The translations under genes and the position numbers were made by a program. Shown here piece after piece: positions 10,701-19,617 of a stretch of 64,000 nt of DNA. A model generated the notes under the pieces. That model saw nothing but the letters and a program-made list of their open reading frames with translations. It did no database searches and was not told the origin of the DNA. Origin of the DNA: Bacteroidota bacterium. GTDB taxonomy: Bacteria > Bacteroidota > Bacteroidia > B-17B0 > Aurantibacillaceae. Where the stretch lies: contig JAJNDK010000001.1 of the NCBI GenBank assembly GCA_021156365.1, positions 310,001 through 374,000 on the forward strand, in the 5' to 3' direction. Each line of letters opens with the position of its first letter. The stretch's first letter is position 1.

Positions 10701-10897
10701 TGAACAGTACATTGAGTCGTACGATCCTGACATCATTGACCGTATTCTTCGTATTATTGGTGATCTTTATCTTCGGTGGCGACAGTATCCGCGGATTTAT
10801 CTTCGCCTTGCTGATCGGACGTATCATCGGTACATACTCTTCCCTGTGTATCTCCACTCCTATCGTTGTGGATTTCGACCGGAAGAAAACAGCTTAA
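7715..10897 (+). CDS. secDF: Protein translocase subunit SecDF (fusion)
   Basis: A 1060-residue fusion of SecD and SecF, which uses the proton gradient to pull secreted proteins out of the SecYEG channel. The N-terminal membrane helix (~8-28) precedes a large periplasmic region with GLDLRGGINVTLE and RIDRFGVTQPNIQQLEASG. SecD membrane helices lie at about 585-735 with IGLSVDANILIFERIREEL; SecF follows with GVDFKGGRTY and VMGYTMTETVVVFDRIRERL. A charged, Ala/Lys-rich insertion (about residues 300-365) is unlike the compact SecD of other phyla and is probably a disordered linker in the periplasmic domain. Single gene with its own promoter and terminator. Confidence 0.97.
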   Translation: MQNKGAINLFAILLGLACIFYLSFTWVTRSVEADADAYGVSMAGKATVTQAAKDYAAGDGSKEKAYTDSVKGIYTTSYLDSMKNQTVYDIGITKYTYEQAKGKEINLGLDLRGGINVTLELSVGDIIRGLSNNNPNPQFNQALSETQRDLGVENNKDFVSLFADKYTKLAPAGRLAPLFQTMENKGKIDYNASNAQVLEYIKERVNEAVDNAKKTYRSRIDRFGVTQPNIQQLEASGRILIELPGVQDKDRVRKLLQGTANLEFWETYENAEMVNNFFEANKKVKNFLNPKGAVDTLITDSTKVDSLAKAVDKSKWSKAELAKYIADSTAKAVAAASAKKDSTLEEKMAAAKAKTDKTEKKDTSLAAYRLENPFFSQVGPLIPMLGQNEQKQTIAYPGAVVGRARIKDTALVNKYLALPSVRGLFPNKVKFLWDAKADKGTDVLNLYAIKITDRNGKPALYGDIIASAEKQIENGQIVISMNMTPDAAQKWKRLTAANAPQNPQDPNARGRCIAIVMDGLVYSAPTVNGEIPNGSSQISGNFDNAEADALVAILSAGKLPATARIVQSTIVGPTLGAEAIHDGLISFLIAFLVILIFMAFYYNKAGWVANLALLINLFFVMGVLVSLGAVLTLPGIAGIVLTIGLSVDANILIFERIREELALGKTVSQAIKEGFKHAMSSIIDSNVTLLILGIILYVFGSGPVQGFATTLCVGILSSLFAAVLLSRVIFDTLLNRKVNMTFDNNMTRSAFKNIAFNFVGRRKLYYTISAAVIILGAVFYFKNGGLNLGVDFKGGRTYIVRFDKEMKTEDVKAKLTEAFEKEAPEVKTAGSASQLKITTSYRIADQDEQADKQVEELLDKGLSSTGAKFEVVSQQKVGPAIATDIVYGAYGAILFSCLVMFIYIVIRFKKWQYGLGAVIALFHDALVVLSCYTIFDGLLPFSLEIGQDFIAAILTVMGYTMTETVVVFDRIRERLAESGKSDMFGEERNKLINFALNSTLSRTILTSLTVFFVLLVIFIFGGDSIRGFIFALLIGRIIGTYSSLCISTPIVVDFDRKKTA

Positions 10898-10920
10898 TAT
10901 TTATTCCCCTATTAATCAGA

Positions 10921-10949
10921 AAGGCTGGTCTTCGGATCAGCCTTTTTTT
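10921..10949 (+). terminator. Intrinsic terminator of secDF (UUCG tetraloop)
   Basis: A 10-bp stem (AAGGCTGGTC / GATCAGCCTT, one G-U pair) closes a TTCG tetraloop and is followed by a run of T. It starts 23 bp after the secDF stop codon. Confidence 0.92.
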
Positions 10950-11043
10950 GTTGATAAAATTTCGATTAAAAATGAGGCTTAATGATTTACTATCAAGATG
11001 TTAAAGAAACAAATGACTGTTTTTTAAACCAAAAGGAATTTAG

Positions 11044-11051
11044 TATATTTG
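11044..11051 (+). promoter_or_regulatory. -7 promoter element close to the start of the 94-residue gene
   Basis: TATATTTG matches TAnnTTTG exactly and lies only four bases before the ATG at 11056. A start of transcription about 7 bases downstream would give a leaderless mRNA. No clear -33 TTTG is seen. Confidence 0.55.
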
Positions 11052-11055
11052 TAAT

Positions 11056-11340
11056 ATGAGCGAGCAGGATAGTAAAAAGATCCAATTGTTACACAAACAG
11101 GGCATGATCACTGATGCCTATGTCTCTTTTCTGTCCAAAAACACCGAATCAGCTTCAATAGCAGCATCTGCTCTTTTGGCATCCGTAGAAGCCCGCGAAT
11201 ATGCCTTTCAAACAGGTATTCCTTTGATCGTTGCTGAAGAAGGTGTTTTGTATGAAGAATTCCAGGATGGCACCAAAAAATTCATTCAGGATCTTCCAAA
11301 ATCCACCCGGAAATTCCCAAAAAAGTTCAAGCTGAAATAA
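11056..11340 (+). CDS. Small protein preceding zeta-like ATPase; possible antitoxin
   Basis: A 94-residue soluble protein of no family I can name with certainty. The first two thirds are helical with an Ala/Ser-rich stretch (SIAASALLASVEAREYAF), the end is basic (STRKFPKKFKLK). The next gene begins at the base after its stop codon, so the pair is co-translated. Position and size fit an antitoxin or accessory partner of the zeta-like protein, which is inference from gene order. If the transcript starts where the -7 box predicts, either the message is leaderless or the true start is the ATG at 11104. Confidence 0.7.
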   Translation: MSEQDSKKIQLLHKQGMITDAYVSFLSKNTESASIAASALLASVEAREYAFQTGIPLIVAEEGVLYEEFQDGTKKFIQDLPKSTRKFPKKFKLK

Positions 11341-12090
11341 ATGCCGGGCGTTAAGCGTTTACGCATTTTTGCAGGTCCCAACGGATCCGGAAAATCCAGT
11401 TTTATCCGCGATATTACATTTGATCCGCCAGCACCTTCTTTTAAACTGGGTTATTATATCAATGCCGACGATATCGAACAAACACTTCTTTCCACCCGGC
11501 AGCTTGATTTTTCCGATCTGGGTATAGAAACCGATACGGAAGAATTAGGCACCTATTTTAAGGATTCGACCTTTGCACCACTTAAGCTGGAGCAACCGGA
11601 TCTCTGGAAGCAATTTCGTGTGGAACATAACAGCCTGCACATACAGAAAGAACAAAAGATCAATTCATACATTGCCGCCGACCTTGCAGAATTCATCCGT
11701 CAAAAACTGGTTAAATCAGAACGTTCCTTTTCCTACGAAACGGTAATGAGTGATAGGAAAAAGATCGGCTTTTTGAAAAAGGCGAAGAAAGCCGGTTACC
11801 GCAACTACCTTTACTATTTCGCTACGGAAACCCCGTCTATCAATATAAACCGTGTAAGGATCCGGGTAGCACAGAAAGGGCACAATGTGAAAGCAGATGT
11901 CATAGAAAAACGCTATTATAAAAGCCTAGAGAACCTGAAATCCGCCGTACAGATTTCAGACAGAGCCTATATTTTCGACAATTCACTTACCACTGTTTTG
12001 ATAGCGCAGATCACCGGTGGAGAAAATGTAACGATCGAAGATAAAACGAATGTGCCGCTTTGGTTTGAGAGGTATTTGGTTTTGAAGTAG
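11341..12090 (+). CDS. Zeta-toxin-like P-loop ATPase/kinase
   Basis: A 249-residue protein with Walker A GPNGSGKSS at residues 12-20, followed by YYINADDIEQ (the Asp-containing strand after the P-loop typical of zeta/AAA kinases), SFSYETVMS, and a C-terminal RVRIRVAQKGHNVKADVIEKRYYKSLENL helix with the basic residues seen in zeta-toxin-like proteins. Zeta toxins phosphorylate UDP-N-acetylglucosamine; chromosomal relatives vary and some may not be toxic. It directly follows the 94-residue gene, forming a two-gene module. Close to the class annotated 'zeta toxin family / AAA family ATPase'. Toxicity is not shown by the sequence. Confidence 0.82.
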   Translation: MPGVKRLRIFAGPNGSGKSSFIRDITFDPPAPSFKLGYYINADDIEQTLLSTRQLDFSDLGIETDTEELGTYFKDSTFAPLKLEQPDLWKQFRVEHNSLHIQKEQKINSYIAADLAEFIRQKLVKSERSFSYETVMSDRKKIGFLKKAKKAGYRNYLYYFATETPSININRVRIRVAQKGHNVKADVIEKRYYKSLENLKSAVQISDRAYIFDNSLTTVLIAQITGGENVTIEDKTNVPLWFERYLVLK

Positions 12091-12133
12091 CAGCATGTTA
12101 TCAGTTTCACGGAGAATTATTCCCGTAATTAAA

Positions 12134-12164
12134 AAGCCCTTGCCGGTATAACCAACAAGGGCTT
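12134..12164 (-). terminator. Terminator for porP/sprF, possibly bidirectional
   Basis: Nine-bp arms AAGCCCTTG and CAAGGGCTT flank a 13-base loop. On the minus strand the hairpin is followed by TTTT, so it ends the minus-strand adhesin-porP transcript; it also sits just past the + strand zeta-like gene. Confidence 0.75.
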
Positions 12165-12197
12165 CAATATTACACAATGTGAGTGACCTGCTAATCC

Positions 12198-13526
12198 TTA
12201 TATCAGCTCCAGCACATACGCATCCACCCGTTTCCAGCGATTCTTTTTCAGTTCTTCAACGGCTGTTTTCTCATCCGGGAAGACTTGCGTATACACAAAA
12301 TATCCTTTCAGCGAATGCATCAGGATACTTGCCTTGGCACCTTCACTTTCCAGTTTCTTCTGATCGTCTGTTGCCTGCTGAAGGGTTTTGAATTGCCCCA
12401 GCACCAGATAGTAGCCTTTCTCAGGAATATTTCCATTATAGTCCTTCAGGTCTTTTGCATTCATGATCACGATGTCGTCCTGTACCTGGGCTGCCAGATT
12501 ACCGCGTTGTTCGTAATTCACCTCCGCCTGCAATACAGCAACCTGTTGTTTCAGTTTATTCACATCCGTACGCAAGCCGGTTGTATCGGTATCTTTTGTA
12601 CCGGCCGTATAATCGTCCTTTATTTTCTCTCTGCCGCCCGATCTGCCAAACGAATACCCCAACAGGATCTCATGCGAGCCTCCGGTGTAGCCTTTTAATT
12701 TTCCTACAGCCAGGTCGTAATTATAACTTACACGCAATGCTTTGTTCCACTTCACGCCAATATTAAAGCTCACTGCACTGTTCAGGCGGTATCCGACACC
12801 GGCATAGATCAGCTCATTGTAATCAAAATTGGCAAACACATCCATCTGGAAAGGTGTTTGTGGAGTGATGTTCATCGCCAGGCATGGACGGGCATTGATC
12901 TTGTGCTCTTTGCTGATCGGAACTACATACGATGCATAGATATTTATTTTCTGTTTCGCCCGGTAATACGAACCGGTATCGTTGTTCAGGCGGTATTTAT
13001 TACCAAACAGCTGCATTACTGCAACACCGGCATTTAATTCCTTCCAGGTGTAGGCCAGACCGAAATTGGCATCAAAGGTGGCTTTCCTGCGAGTGGTCGG
13101 GTACAGGTTCGGATCGTTTATATCACTTACATTGGAGCGGGAGAAATCGATCATCACATCCTGCATCCCGAAATTTAGTCCCGGTTTGAGGTAATGATCC
13201 TTGGCTACCTGGATCTTATAAGAAAACGATGTGTAAATGCCTCTTTTGGCAAACAAGCCCATCTTATCATCAAAAACGATCAATCCAAGACCGACTTTGT
13301 TATCGCCTGTCATTCCGTCGATGGACATCACACTGGTTACCGGTGCGCCGGGAATGTTTTTCCACTGATTGCGATGGATCACATTCGCTTCGATGTTGTC
13401 CGTATTACCGGTGAAGCCCGGATTGATCAGGAAAGGATTGCTCCAGTAATGTGAATACAGTGGCAATTGCTGGCTAAAGCTTGTTGTTGCAACGATCAAT
13501 AGCAGGTATGTATATAATTTTTTCAT
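12198..13526 (-). CDS. PorP/SprF family type IX secretion protein with SPOR-like C-terminus
   Basis: A 442-residue outer-membrane protein. Signal peptide at residues 1-18 (MKKLYTYLLLIVATTSFS), then a PorP/SprF barrel (NPFLINPGFTGN, HRNQWKNIPGAPVTS, VGLGLIVFDD) to about residue 310. The last ~115 residues are extra: a heptad-like stretch (LRTDVNKLKQQVAVLQAEV) and a SPOR-like fold (GYYLVLGQFKTLQQATDD ... GYFVYTQVFPDEKTA). PorP/SprF proteins act with T9SS in anchoring or exporting partner adhesins. It begins one base after the stop of the large adhesin gene, which is probably its partner. The SPOR-like part may bind peptidoglycan; that is inference. Confidence 0.9.
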   Translation of the reverse strand: MKKLYTYLLLIVATTSFSQQLPLYSHYWSNPFLINPGFTGNTDNIEANVIHRNQWKNIPGAPVTSVMSIDGMTGDNKVGLGLIVFDDKMGLFAKRGIYTSFSYKIQVAKDHYLKPGLNFGMQDVMIDFSRSNVSDINDPNLYPTTRRKATFDANFGLAYTWKELNAGVAVMQLFGNKYRLNNDTGSYYRAKQKINIYASYVVPISKEHKINARPCLAMNITPQTPFQMDVFANFDYNELIYAGVGYRLNSAVSFNIGVKWNKALRVSYNYDLAVGKLKGYTGGSHEILLGYSFGRSGGREKIKDDYTAGTKDTDTTGLRTDVNKLKQQVAVLQAEVNYEQRGNLAAQVQDDIVIMNAKDLKDYNGNIPEKGYYLVLGQFKTLQQATDDQKKLESEGAKASILMHSLKGYFVYTQVFPDEKTAVEELKKNRWKRVDAYVLELI

Positions 13527-13527
13527 A

Positions 13528-16500
13528 TTATTTATTGCTTAAAATGTTGATGTCACCTTTCAGAACCTTTTCGCTGTTATCGAATTTTACGATGTAGAAA
13601 TACGCACCATCCGGCAGCGATTTACCATTGAAGGTTCCTTCCCAGTCGTTCATATAACCTGTTTTCTGAAATACTACATTCCCTTCGCGGTTAAACACGG
13701 TAACCTGGTTGTCAGGATAACTTTCAATGTTTTTAATGACCCATTGATCATTCATGCCGTCACCATTCGGGGTGATCAGATTTTTGATATCAAACACGTA
13801 ATCGTACCTTACATTCAGGCTTACGGTATCTCTTTGAGCACATCCGTTTGCATCCGTTATCATCAACACAAAAGCAGTCGCTTCGGTCAGTGTAACCAAT
13901 GGGTTTAACGAAGTAGGATTGTCCAGCAATTCCACCGGTGTCCAGGAAACCGTTCCTTCACCATACCCGGTAAGCATATACGGAGTACCGATGTTGATCG
14001 TAGTATCGATGCCTGCCGAAATGGAATCCAGTTGGAAAACCATAGTCATCACCGAGTCTTTTGCGGAACAACCGGTGAGGGTATCGTTTACGGTAAGCAC
14101 AACTGTATAGGTCGTGTCGATCGTTACGGAGGTTAATGTATCGCCTGTATTCCAGGTATAAACCGAATTCGTATCCAGGGTGAAGGTAAGCACAGTGCTG
14201 TCACCCGGGCAGAAAGACAATGAAGAGGCATGTGTGATCACCGCAGACGGAGCACGTTTTACCAAAGCAACCGCAGTGGCTGTATCCGAACAACCGAAAT
14301 TACTGAAAGCGACCAGGGATACATTGAATGTATCTGCTGTGGCATACACATAATTTTGATTGGTATTGGAAGTATGCCCATCCCCGTAATTCCAGGTGAA
14401 CGTAGCAATGAATCCGGAAGCCAGTGTGGTAAGGTTCACAAAGTGCGTAGTGTCTTTAAAACAAACGGTGTCTACCGTAAACGTCACATTCGGTTTTGGA
14501 TACACAAGGATGGTGATAGGTGCAGCCGTATCTTTTGCACACACACCGTTTTGAACCACTGCCTGGAAAATGGTAGTGTCCGAAAGATTGTTGTACACAT
14601 AAGCTACAGAATCCACACCGCTCGATTGCCAGGTGGAGCCATTATCAGTAGAATAGATCCAGTCACTCACCTGCCCCACAGCACTTGATACATATAGTGT
14701 TCCATGGTTGTTCAATTCACAGCCTGTAGTACCACTGGTAATGATCCCCGGATTGGTAACCTGATCTACTGTGATCTTCACATCATTTGAATACACCGCA
14801 GGGCAAACACCATTCTTAATAATAACATGATAGTTTGTCGAAGCATTCAGATCCACATAACTCAAAGAATCGTTTGTTGTAGTCAGCGGGATCCAGGAGA
14901 TACCATTGTTGGTGGAAAATTCCCAGGAAGTAATCATACCTGTATATCCGGTAAGAGCCAGTGTATCTGAATTGGCACTTGCACAAACGGTATCTGCGAT
15001 GCTCAATGTTCCGGCTACCGAAAGCTGATCCACACCGATAATGACTGTTGCGGTCGTATCATTTCCACACACACCGCTTACAACAACTGCGCGATAATAG
15101 GTAGTGTCTGTGAGAGATGCATATGAATAAGTATTAACTGTATTGCTTAAGCCTGTCCAGGTAGCACCATTGTCTCCTGAGCTTTCCCAGTCAACGATAG
15201 ATCCGGTATATCCGGCAAGTGTGAGCGTTCCGTTTGCATTTGAAACACAGAGATGCGCGGGACTTGAAATAGCACCAGCTACTGTTACCGGATCAACCTG
15301 TACAATAGCCGTATCGGCATACACCGCCGGACAAACACCATTTTTAACCGTTGCCCTGTACAAAGTAGTCTGGCTCAGGTTGGAATAGATCTGCGAAGTT
15401 GTCGTATTCGTAAGCGGGATCCAGCTGCTGCCGCTGTTGATAGAATATTCCCATGATTGAACAAGGCCGGTACTTCCTACGATATTAAGGGTATCTCCGT
15501 TCAATGCAGCACAAACGGTATCAGACAGATCGATCGTACCTCCAACGGATAACTGATCCACTCCGATAATTACCGGTGCTGTTGTATCATTGCCACAAAC
15601 TCCGCTGGTCACGATCGCGCGGTACCAGGTAGTGTCGGTAAGCAAGGCATACGCCAATGTATTGGAAGTATTTCCCAATCCGGTCCAGGCCGCTCCATTC
15701 GTTGCAGATATCTCCCAGTCAGCCACCGAGCCCGTGTAACCGGAAAGTGTCAGCGTGCCGTTTGCATTGGATACACACAAATGTGCAGGAGAAGAAACGA
15801 TACCTGCTACTGCTACAGGATCTACCTGTATGATAGCAGTGTCGGCATAAGCTACCGGACATACACCGCTTTTGAGTGTCGCACGGTACAATGTTGTTTG
15901 TGTAAGATTTGTATAAGCTTGTGATAAAGTTGTATTGTTGATCGGGATCCAGCTATTGCCATTGTTGATCGAGTATTCCCAGCCTTGCACAAGTCCGGTG
16001 CTTCCGGTAATATTCAGCACTGCTGCATTCCCGTTTGCACAAACCGTATCAGAAAGATCAACTGCTCCACCAACGGTTAGCTGATCTACCGTGATGATCA
16101 CATTAGAAGTAGTGTCATTACCACACACACCACTTGTAACAATTGCTCTGTAATAAGTTGTATCGGTTAAAGCAGCGTATGCATTTGTGTTTGTTGTGTT
16201 TGCCAGGCTTCCCCATGTAGTTCCATTATCGGAAGAAGATTCCCAATCGGTAACGGAACCGGTATAACCCGCAAGCGTTAACGTTCCGTTTGCATTGGAG
16301 ATACACAATTGTGCCGGTGAAGAAATAGTTCCCGCCATTACATTCGCATCCACCTGGATGATGGCTGTATCAGCATAAGCTATCGGACACACACCATTTT
16401 TAAGCGTTGCACGGTATAAAGTTGTTTGTGTAAGATTGGTATAAGCCTGTGATAAAGTTGTATTGCTGATCGGGATCCAGCTGTTACCATTATTGATCGA

Positions 16501-19386
16501 GTATTCCCAGCCCTGCACAAGCCCGGTGCTTCCGGTAATATTTAAAGTAGCACCATTCCCGCTTGCACACACCGTGTCCGATGTGCTGATGGCCCCTCCT
16601 ACCGTTAACTGATCAACTCCTATTATCACAGGAGCTGTTGTGTCGGTTCCACAAACTCCGCTTGTTACGATCGCACGGTAATACGTAGTATCTGTTAAGC
16701 CGGAGTACGCATAGGTATTTGCCGTATTCGTCAAACCACTCCAGGTAGCTCCGTTATCGGCAGAAGATTCCCAGTCGAGTATGGAACCTGCATAGCCTGA
16801 TAATGTAAGTGTTCCGTTTGCATTGGAAATACACAGCTGGGCAGGAGATAAAATGGAACCAGCAACAACTGCTGTATCTACCTTAATATATACCGAGTCG
16901 GCCAGATCCGCAGCACAAACGCCATTCTTCACACTGGCCCTGTAATAAGTAGATTGTGTAAGGTTGGAATAATTTTGTGTAAGTGAAGTATTCGATAATA
17001 CACCCCAGCTGGTTCCTCCGTCCGTGGAATACTCCCAGTTCAGTACGTTACCTGTGTTTCCGGATAAGGTCAGCATTCCTGCATTCGCTCCGGCACACAC
17101 CGTATCGCTGCTGGAAACAAGCCCGCCTACCGAAGGAATATCAACGGAGATCAGGGTAACACTCGATGTATCATTCGGACACACACCGCTTGATGTGATC
17201 GCATGGTAAGATGTACTTTGCAATAAATTCGTGTAATTCAATACTGCATTTGTGCTTGCGATCGGCATCCAGGTAGTTCCGCCATCGGTAGAAGATTCCC
17301 AGGTGGTAATTACAGCAGAATAACCAACCAGTGTAATAGAGCCACTGTTAGCGCCTTCACAAACAGTTGCAGTTCCATATGTAGTTCCGCCTATCGCTTG
17401 TGGATCGACCGTTAACAAAACAGTACCTGAATACGAAGATGAACACACACCACTCTTCACCAGTGCACGGAAAATAGTATTCGTTGAAATATTTGTATAA
17501 GCCTGTGCCGTACTTGTGTTTACAATATTCACCCAGGTAGAACCACCGTCGGTTGAATATTCCCAATTTTGAACCATACCTGTATTACCTGCCAGATTCA
17601 GTGTACCACTGTTCAATCCCGAACATACCGCGGCTCCTGCACTAACAGTACCTCCTACCGTAACCGGATCAACGGTAACAGTAACGGTACTTGAAGTAGT
17701 GGATGGACAAACCCCGTTCTTTACAGTAGACCTGTATAAAGTAGTATCCGTAAGGTTCGTATAATTCAAACTGCTGGTAGTATTCACAATCGTGCTCCAG
17801 GTTGTTCCATTGTCGGTAGATGATTCCCAGTTCTGAACAGTACCTGTATTACCTGACAAATTGATCGTTCCCGAATTTCCGGAAGCACAAACAGTAGCAT
17901 CAGATGCAAGTGTTCCTCCTACTGATAAAGCATTCACTGTAATAACAGCAGCTGTGGAAGGAGATGCTGTACAGCTTCCGTTCTGCACTATGGCCCGGTA
18001 GCTGGTCGTAGTGGTAAGATTAGTATACAGTTCCGAAGTAGTGGTATTGGCGATCGGCCCCCATGTAGTTCCACCATCAGTAGAAAATTCCCAGTTCAAT
18101 ACAGCTCCTGCATGTCCTGCCAGGGTTAAGGTTCCGCTATTGGTTCCACTACACTCTGTAGCACTGGCAGTAACAGCACCACCTGTCGAAGCCGGAGAAA
18201 CAGTAACCGTTGCAGTTGCAGAATAGGCCACACTGCAGGGAGCGCTTTGTACGCGTACTCTGTACTGAGTGGTGGTGGTAAGATTCGTATAATTCTGCGT
18301 AGTTGTTGTATTTGCAATATTGGTCCAGGTACTGCCGCCGTTTGTAGAAAATTCCCAACGGGCAATGGCTCCCGTATGGCCGCTTAATGTGAGTGTTCCA
18401 CTGTTCGCTCCGCTACAAACCGTTGTAGCAGCAGCGCTGAGCGTACCTCCTACCGATACCGGATTAACCGTGATCGTAACTGAATTCGTATTAAGTGCAG
18501 TACAAGCGCCGCTTTTTACATTTGCCCTGTAAACAGTAGTAGTTGTAAGATTTAAATAGCTTTGTGAAGTAGTAGTATTCGCAATGGTCGTCCAGGTACT
18601 TCCACCGTTTGTAGAAAACTCCCAGTACTGCACATTTCCTGTTTTACCTGTCAATGTGAGTGTTCCTGTGTTGACCCCATTACATACGGTGGCAGCAGTC
18701 CCCACCGTTCCGGCAACGGTGGCCGGATCAATAGTGAAGGCAGTTGCCGAACTGGATGTCGCTGCACAAATACCATTTTGCACATTGGCACGGTAACTGG
18801 TTGGAATTATAAGATTCGAATAAGATTGAGAGGTGGTGGTATTGGAGATGTTGATCCAGGTAGAGCCACCATCCGTTGAGTACTCCCAGTTTTGCACAGT
18901 TCCTGTATGTCCCGACAGGGTAACATTCCCGGTGTTCCCGGAAATACACACATTGGTTCCTCCCATCACTGTTCCTCCAACCGAAGGAGCCGTGTTGGTA
19001 ACCAGGTAGCCTGAAAATGCATCGTTGGTAGGATTGATGTCTCCGCCAAGCGCAGTAGATGCATCGATCGTGTGGGTACCGGCTGCAGAAAGATCCGCAA
19101 GTGTCATAAATGTATACGTGGCCGTTGAGTTGGGAAGAAAGGAAACAAAGTTGGCTACTTCGTTCACGGCTGTTCCGCCATCGAGCGTGTAGCTGACAGG
19201 GATCGCCATTCCACTTAAATCCGTTGGGCCGTAGTTAAAGATACGGATCACCACATTTTCTGATGCGCTGAGATTACAGCCCGATACCGGGGCCGTAGTG
19301 GCTATTACTGCTACATCCTGGGCCAGGATCCTGCCTGTGGCCAGTGAAAAAAAGACAGCACATCCCAAAAGATACTTTTTTGCCAT
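13528..19386 (-). CDS. Giant repeat adhesin with gliding-motility-associated (T9SS type B) C-terminus
   Basis: A ~1952-residue secreted protein. The ATG at 19386 gives signal peptide MAKKYLLGCAVFFSLATG; the longer frame would need a TTG start. Parts in order: a CARDB-like domain (~25-135), about 17 Ig-like repeats of ~88 residues (each with a Cys near the start, WEYSTDGG or WESSxDNG in the middle, and YRAxVxxGxC before the end), a PKD domain (TWNYGDGHT), two further beta domains, and the CHU_C tail (LITPNGDGMNDQW ... GAYFYIVKFDN) that directs T9SS export and surface attachment. Paired Cys in each repeat could form disulphides. Co-transcribed with porP/sprF. Thr/Ser-rich with no Walker or catalytic motif, so adhesion or filament formation is likely. 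Confidence 0.92.
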   Translation of the reverse strand: MAKKYLLGCAVFFSLATGRILAQDVAVIATTAPVSGCNLSASENVVIRIFNYGPTDLSGMAIPVSYTLDGGTAVNEVANFVSFLPNSTATYTFMTLADLSAAGTHTIDASTALGGDINPTNDAFSGYLVTNTAPSVGGTVMGGTNVCISGNTGNVTLSGHTGTVQNWEYSTDGGSTWINISNTTTSQSYSNLIIPTSYRANVQNGICAATSSSATAFTIDPATVAGTVGTAATVCNGVNTGTLTLTGKTGNVQYWEFSTNGGSTWTTIANTTTSQSYLNLTTTTVYRANVKSGACTALNTNSVTITVNPVSVGGTLSAAATTVCSGANSGTLTLSGHTGAIARWEFSTNGGSTWTNIANTTTTQNYTNLTTTTQYRVRVQSAPCSVAYSATATVTVSPASTGGAVTASATECSGTNSGTLTLAGHAGAVLNWEFSTDGGTTWGPIANTTTSELYTNLTTTTSYRAIVQNGSCTASPSTAAVITVNALSVGGTLASDATVCASGNSGTINLSGNTGTVQNWESSTDNGTTWSTIVNTTSSLNYTNLTDTTLYRSTVKNGVCPSTTSSTVTVTVDPVTVGGTVSAGAAVCSGLNSGTLNLAGNTGMVQNWEYSTDGGSTWVNIVNTSTAQAYTNISTNTIFRALVKSGVCSSSYSGTVLLTVDPQAIGGTTYGTATVCEGANSGSITLVGYSAVITTWESSTDGGTTWMPIASTNAVLNYTNLLQSTSYHAITSSGVCPNDTSSVTLISVDIPSVGGLVSSSDTVCAGANAGMLTLSGNTGNVLNWEYSTDGGTSWGVLSNTSLTQNYSNLTQSTYYRASVKNGVCAADLADSVYIKVDTAVVAGSILSPAQLCISNANGTLTLSGYAGSILDWESSADNGATWSGLTNTANTYAYSGLTDTTYYRAIVTSGVCGTDTTAPVIIGVDQLTVGGAISTSDTVCASGNGATLNITGSTGLVQGWEYSINNGNSWIPISNTTLSQAYTNLTQTTLYRATLKNGVCPIAYADTAIIQVDANVMAGTISSPAQLCISNANGTLTLAGYTGSVTDWESSSDNGTTWGSLANTTNTNAYAALTDTTYYRAIVTSGVCGNDTTSNVIITVDQLTVGGAVDLSDTVCANGNAAVLNITGSTGLVQGWEYSINNGNSWIPINNTTLSQAYTNLTQTTLYRATLKSGVCPVAYADTAIIQVDPVAVAGIVSSPAHLCVSNANGTLTLSGYTGSVADWEISATNGAAWTGLGNTSNTLAYALLTDTTWYRAIVTSGVCGNDTTAPVIIGVDQLSVGGTIDLSDTVCAALNGDTLNIVGSTGLVQSWEYSINSGSSWIPLTNTTTSQIYSNLSQTTLYRATVKNGVCPAVYADTAIVQVDPVTVAGAISSPAHLCVSNANGTLTLAGYTGSIVDWESSGDNGATWTGLSNTVNTYSYASLTDTTYYRAVVVSGVCGNDTTATVIIGVDQLSVAGTLSIADTVCASANSDTLALTGYTGMITSWEFSTNNGISWIPLTTTNDSLSYVDLNASTNYHVIIKNGVCPAVYSNDVKITVDQVTNPGIITSGTTGCELNNHGTLYVSSAVGQVSDWIYSTDNGSTWQSSGVDSVAYVYNNLSDTTIFQAVVQNGVCAKDTAAPITILVYPKPNVTFTVDTVCFKDTTHFVNLTTLASGFIATFTWNYGDGHTSNTNQNYVYATADTFNVSLVAFSNFGCSDTATAVALVKRAPSAVITHASSLSFCPGDSTVLTFTLDTNSVYTWNTGDTLTSVTIDTTYTVVLTVNDTLTGCSAKDSVMTMVFQLDSISAGIDTTINIGTPYMLTGYGEGTVSWTPVELLDNPTSLNPLVTLTEATAFVLMITDANGCAQRDTVSLNVRYDYVFDIKNLITPNGDGMNDQWVIKNIESYPDNQVTVFNREGNVVFQKTGYMNDWEGTFNGKSLPDGAYFYIVKFDNSEKVLKGDINILSNK
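15020..16880 (-). repeat. 528-bp higher-order tandem repeat inside the adhesin gene
   Basis: Anchor sequences recur at exactly 528-bp steps: CTGATC at 15025, 15553, 16081 and 16609, and CGTTTGCATT at 15231, 15759, 16287 and 16815. 528 bp equals 176 codons, two Ig-like domains of alternating type. This shows block duplication of domain pairs, more recent than the divergence of the other repeats. Confidence 0.88.
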
Positions 19387-19404
19387 ATACAAGGGTTAGA
19401 AATT

Positions 19405-19435
19405 CAAGGGTAAAAATAGAAAAAATATCAACAAA
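19405..19435 (-). promoter_or_regulatory. Predicted promoter of the adhesin-porP operon
   Basis: On the minus strand: TTTG (19432-19435), 19-bp spacer, TACCCTTG (19405-19412), one mismatch to TAnnTTTG. Transcription would start about a dozen bases before the ATG at 19386. Confidence 0.65.
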
Positions 19436-19617
19436 TTGTTAACTTTTTCGGCGGAAGTGTTTATTACCCGGTGAATAAGTGGTGAATATTAACAAATTAG
19501 AATGTTAAACTCCTTATAAATTATGAAAATAGCCAGGAGAAATATACCCACTTAGCCCCAAAAACCGGGTACGGGAAAGACGTTTTAGAAAAATGGAACT
19601 GCGTTTTAAAGGAGGAA

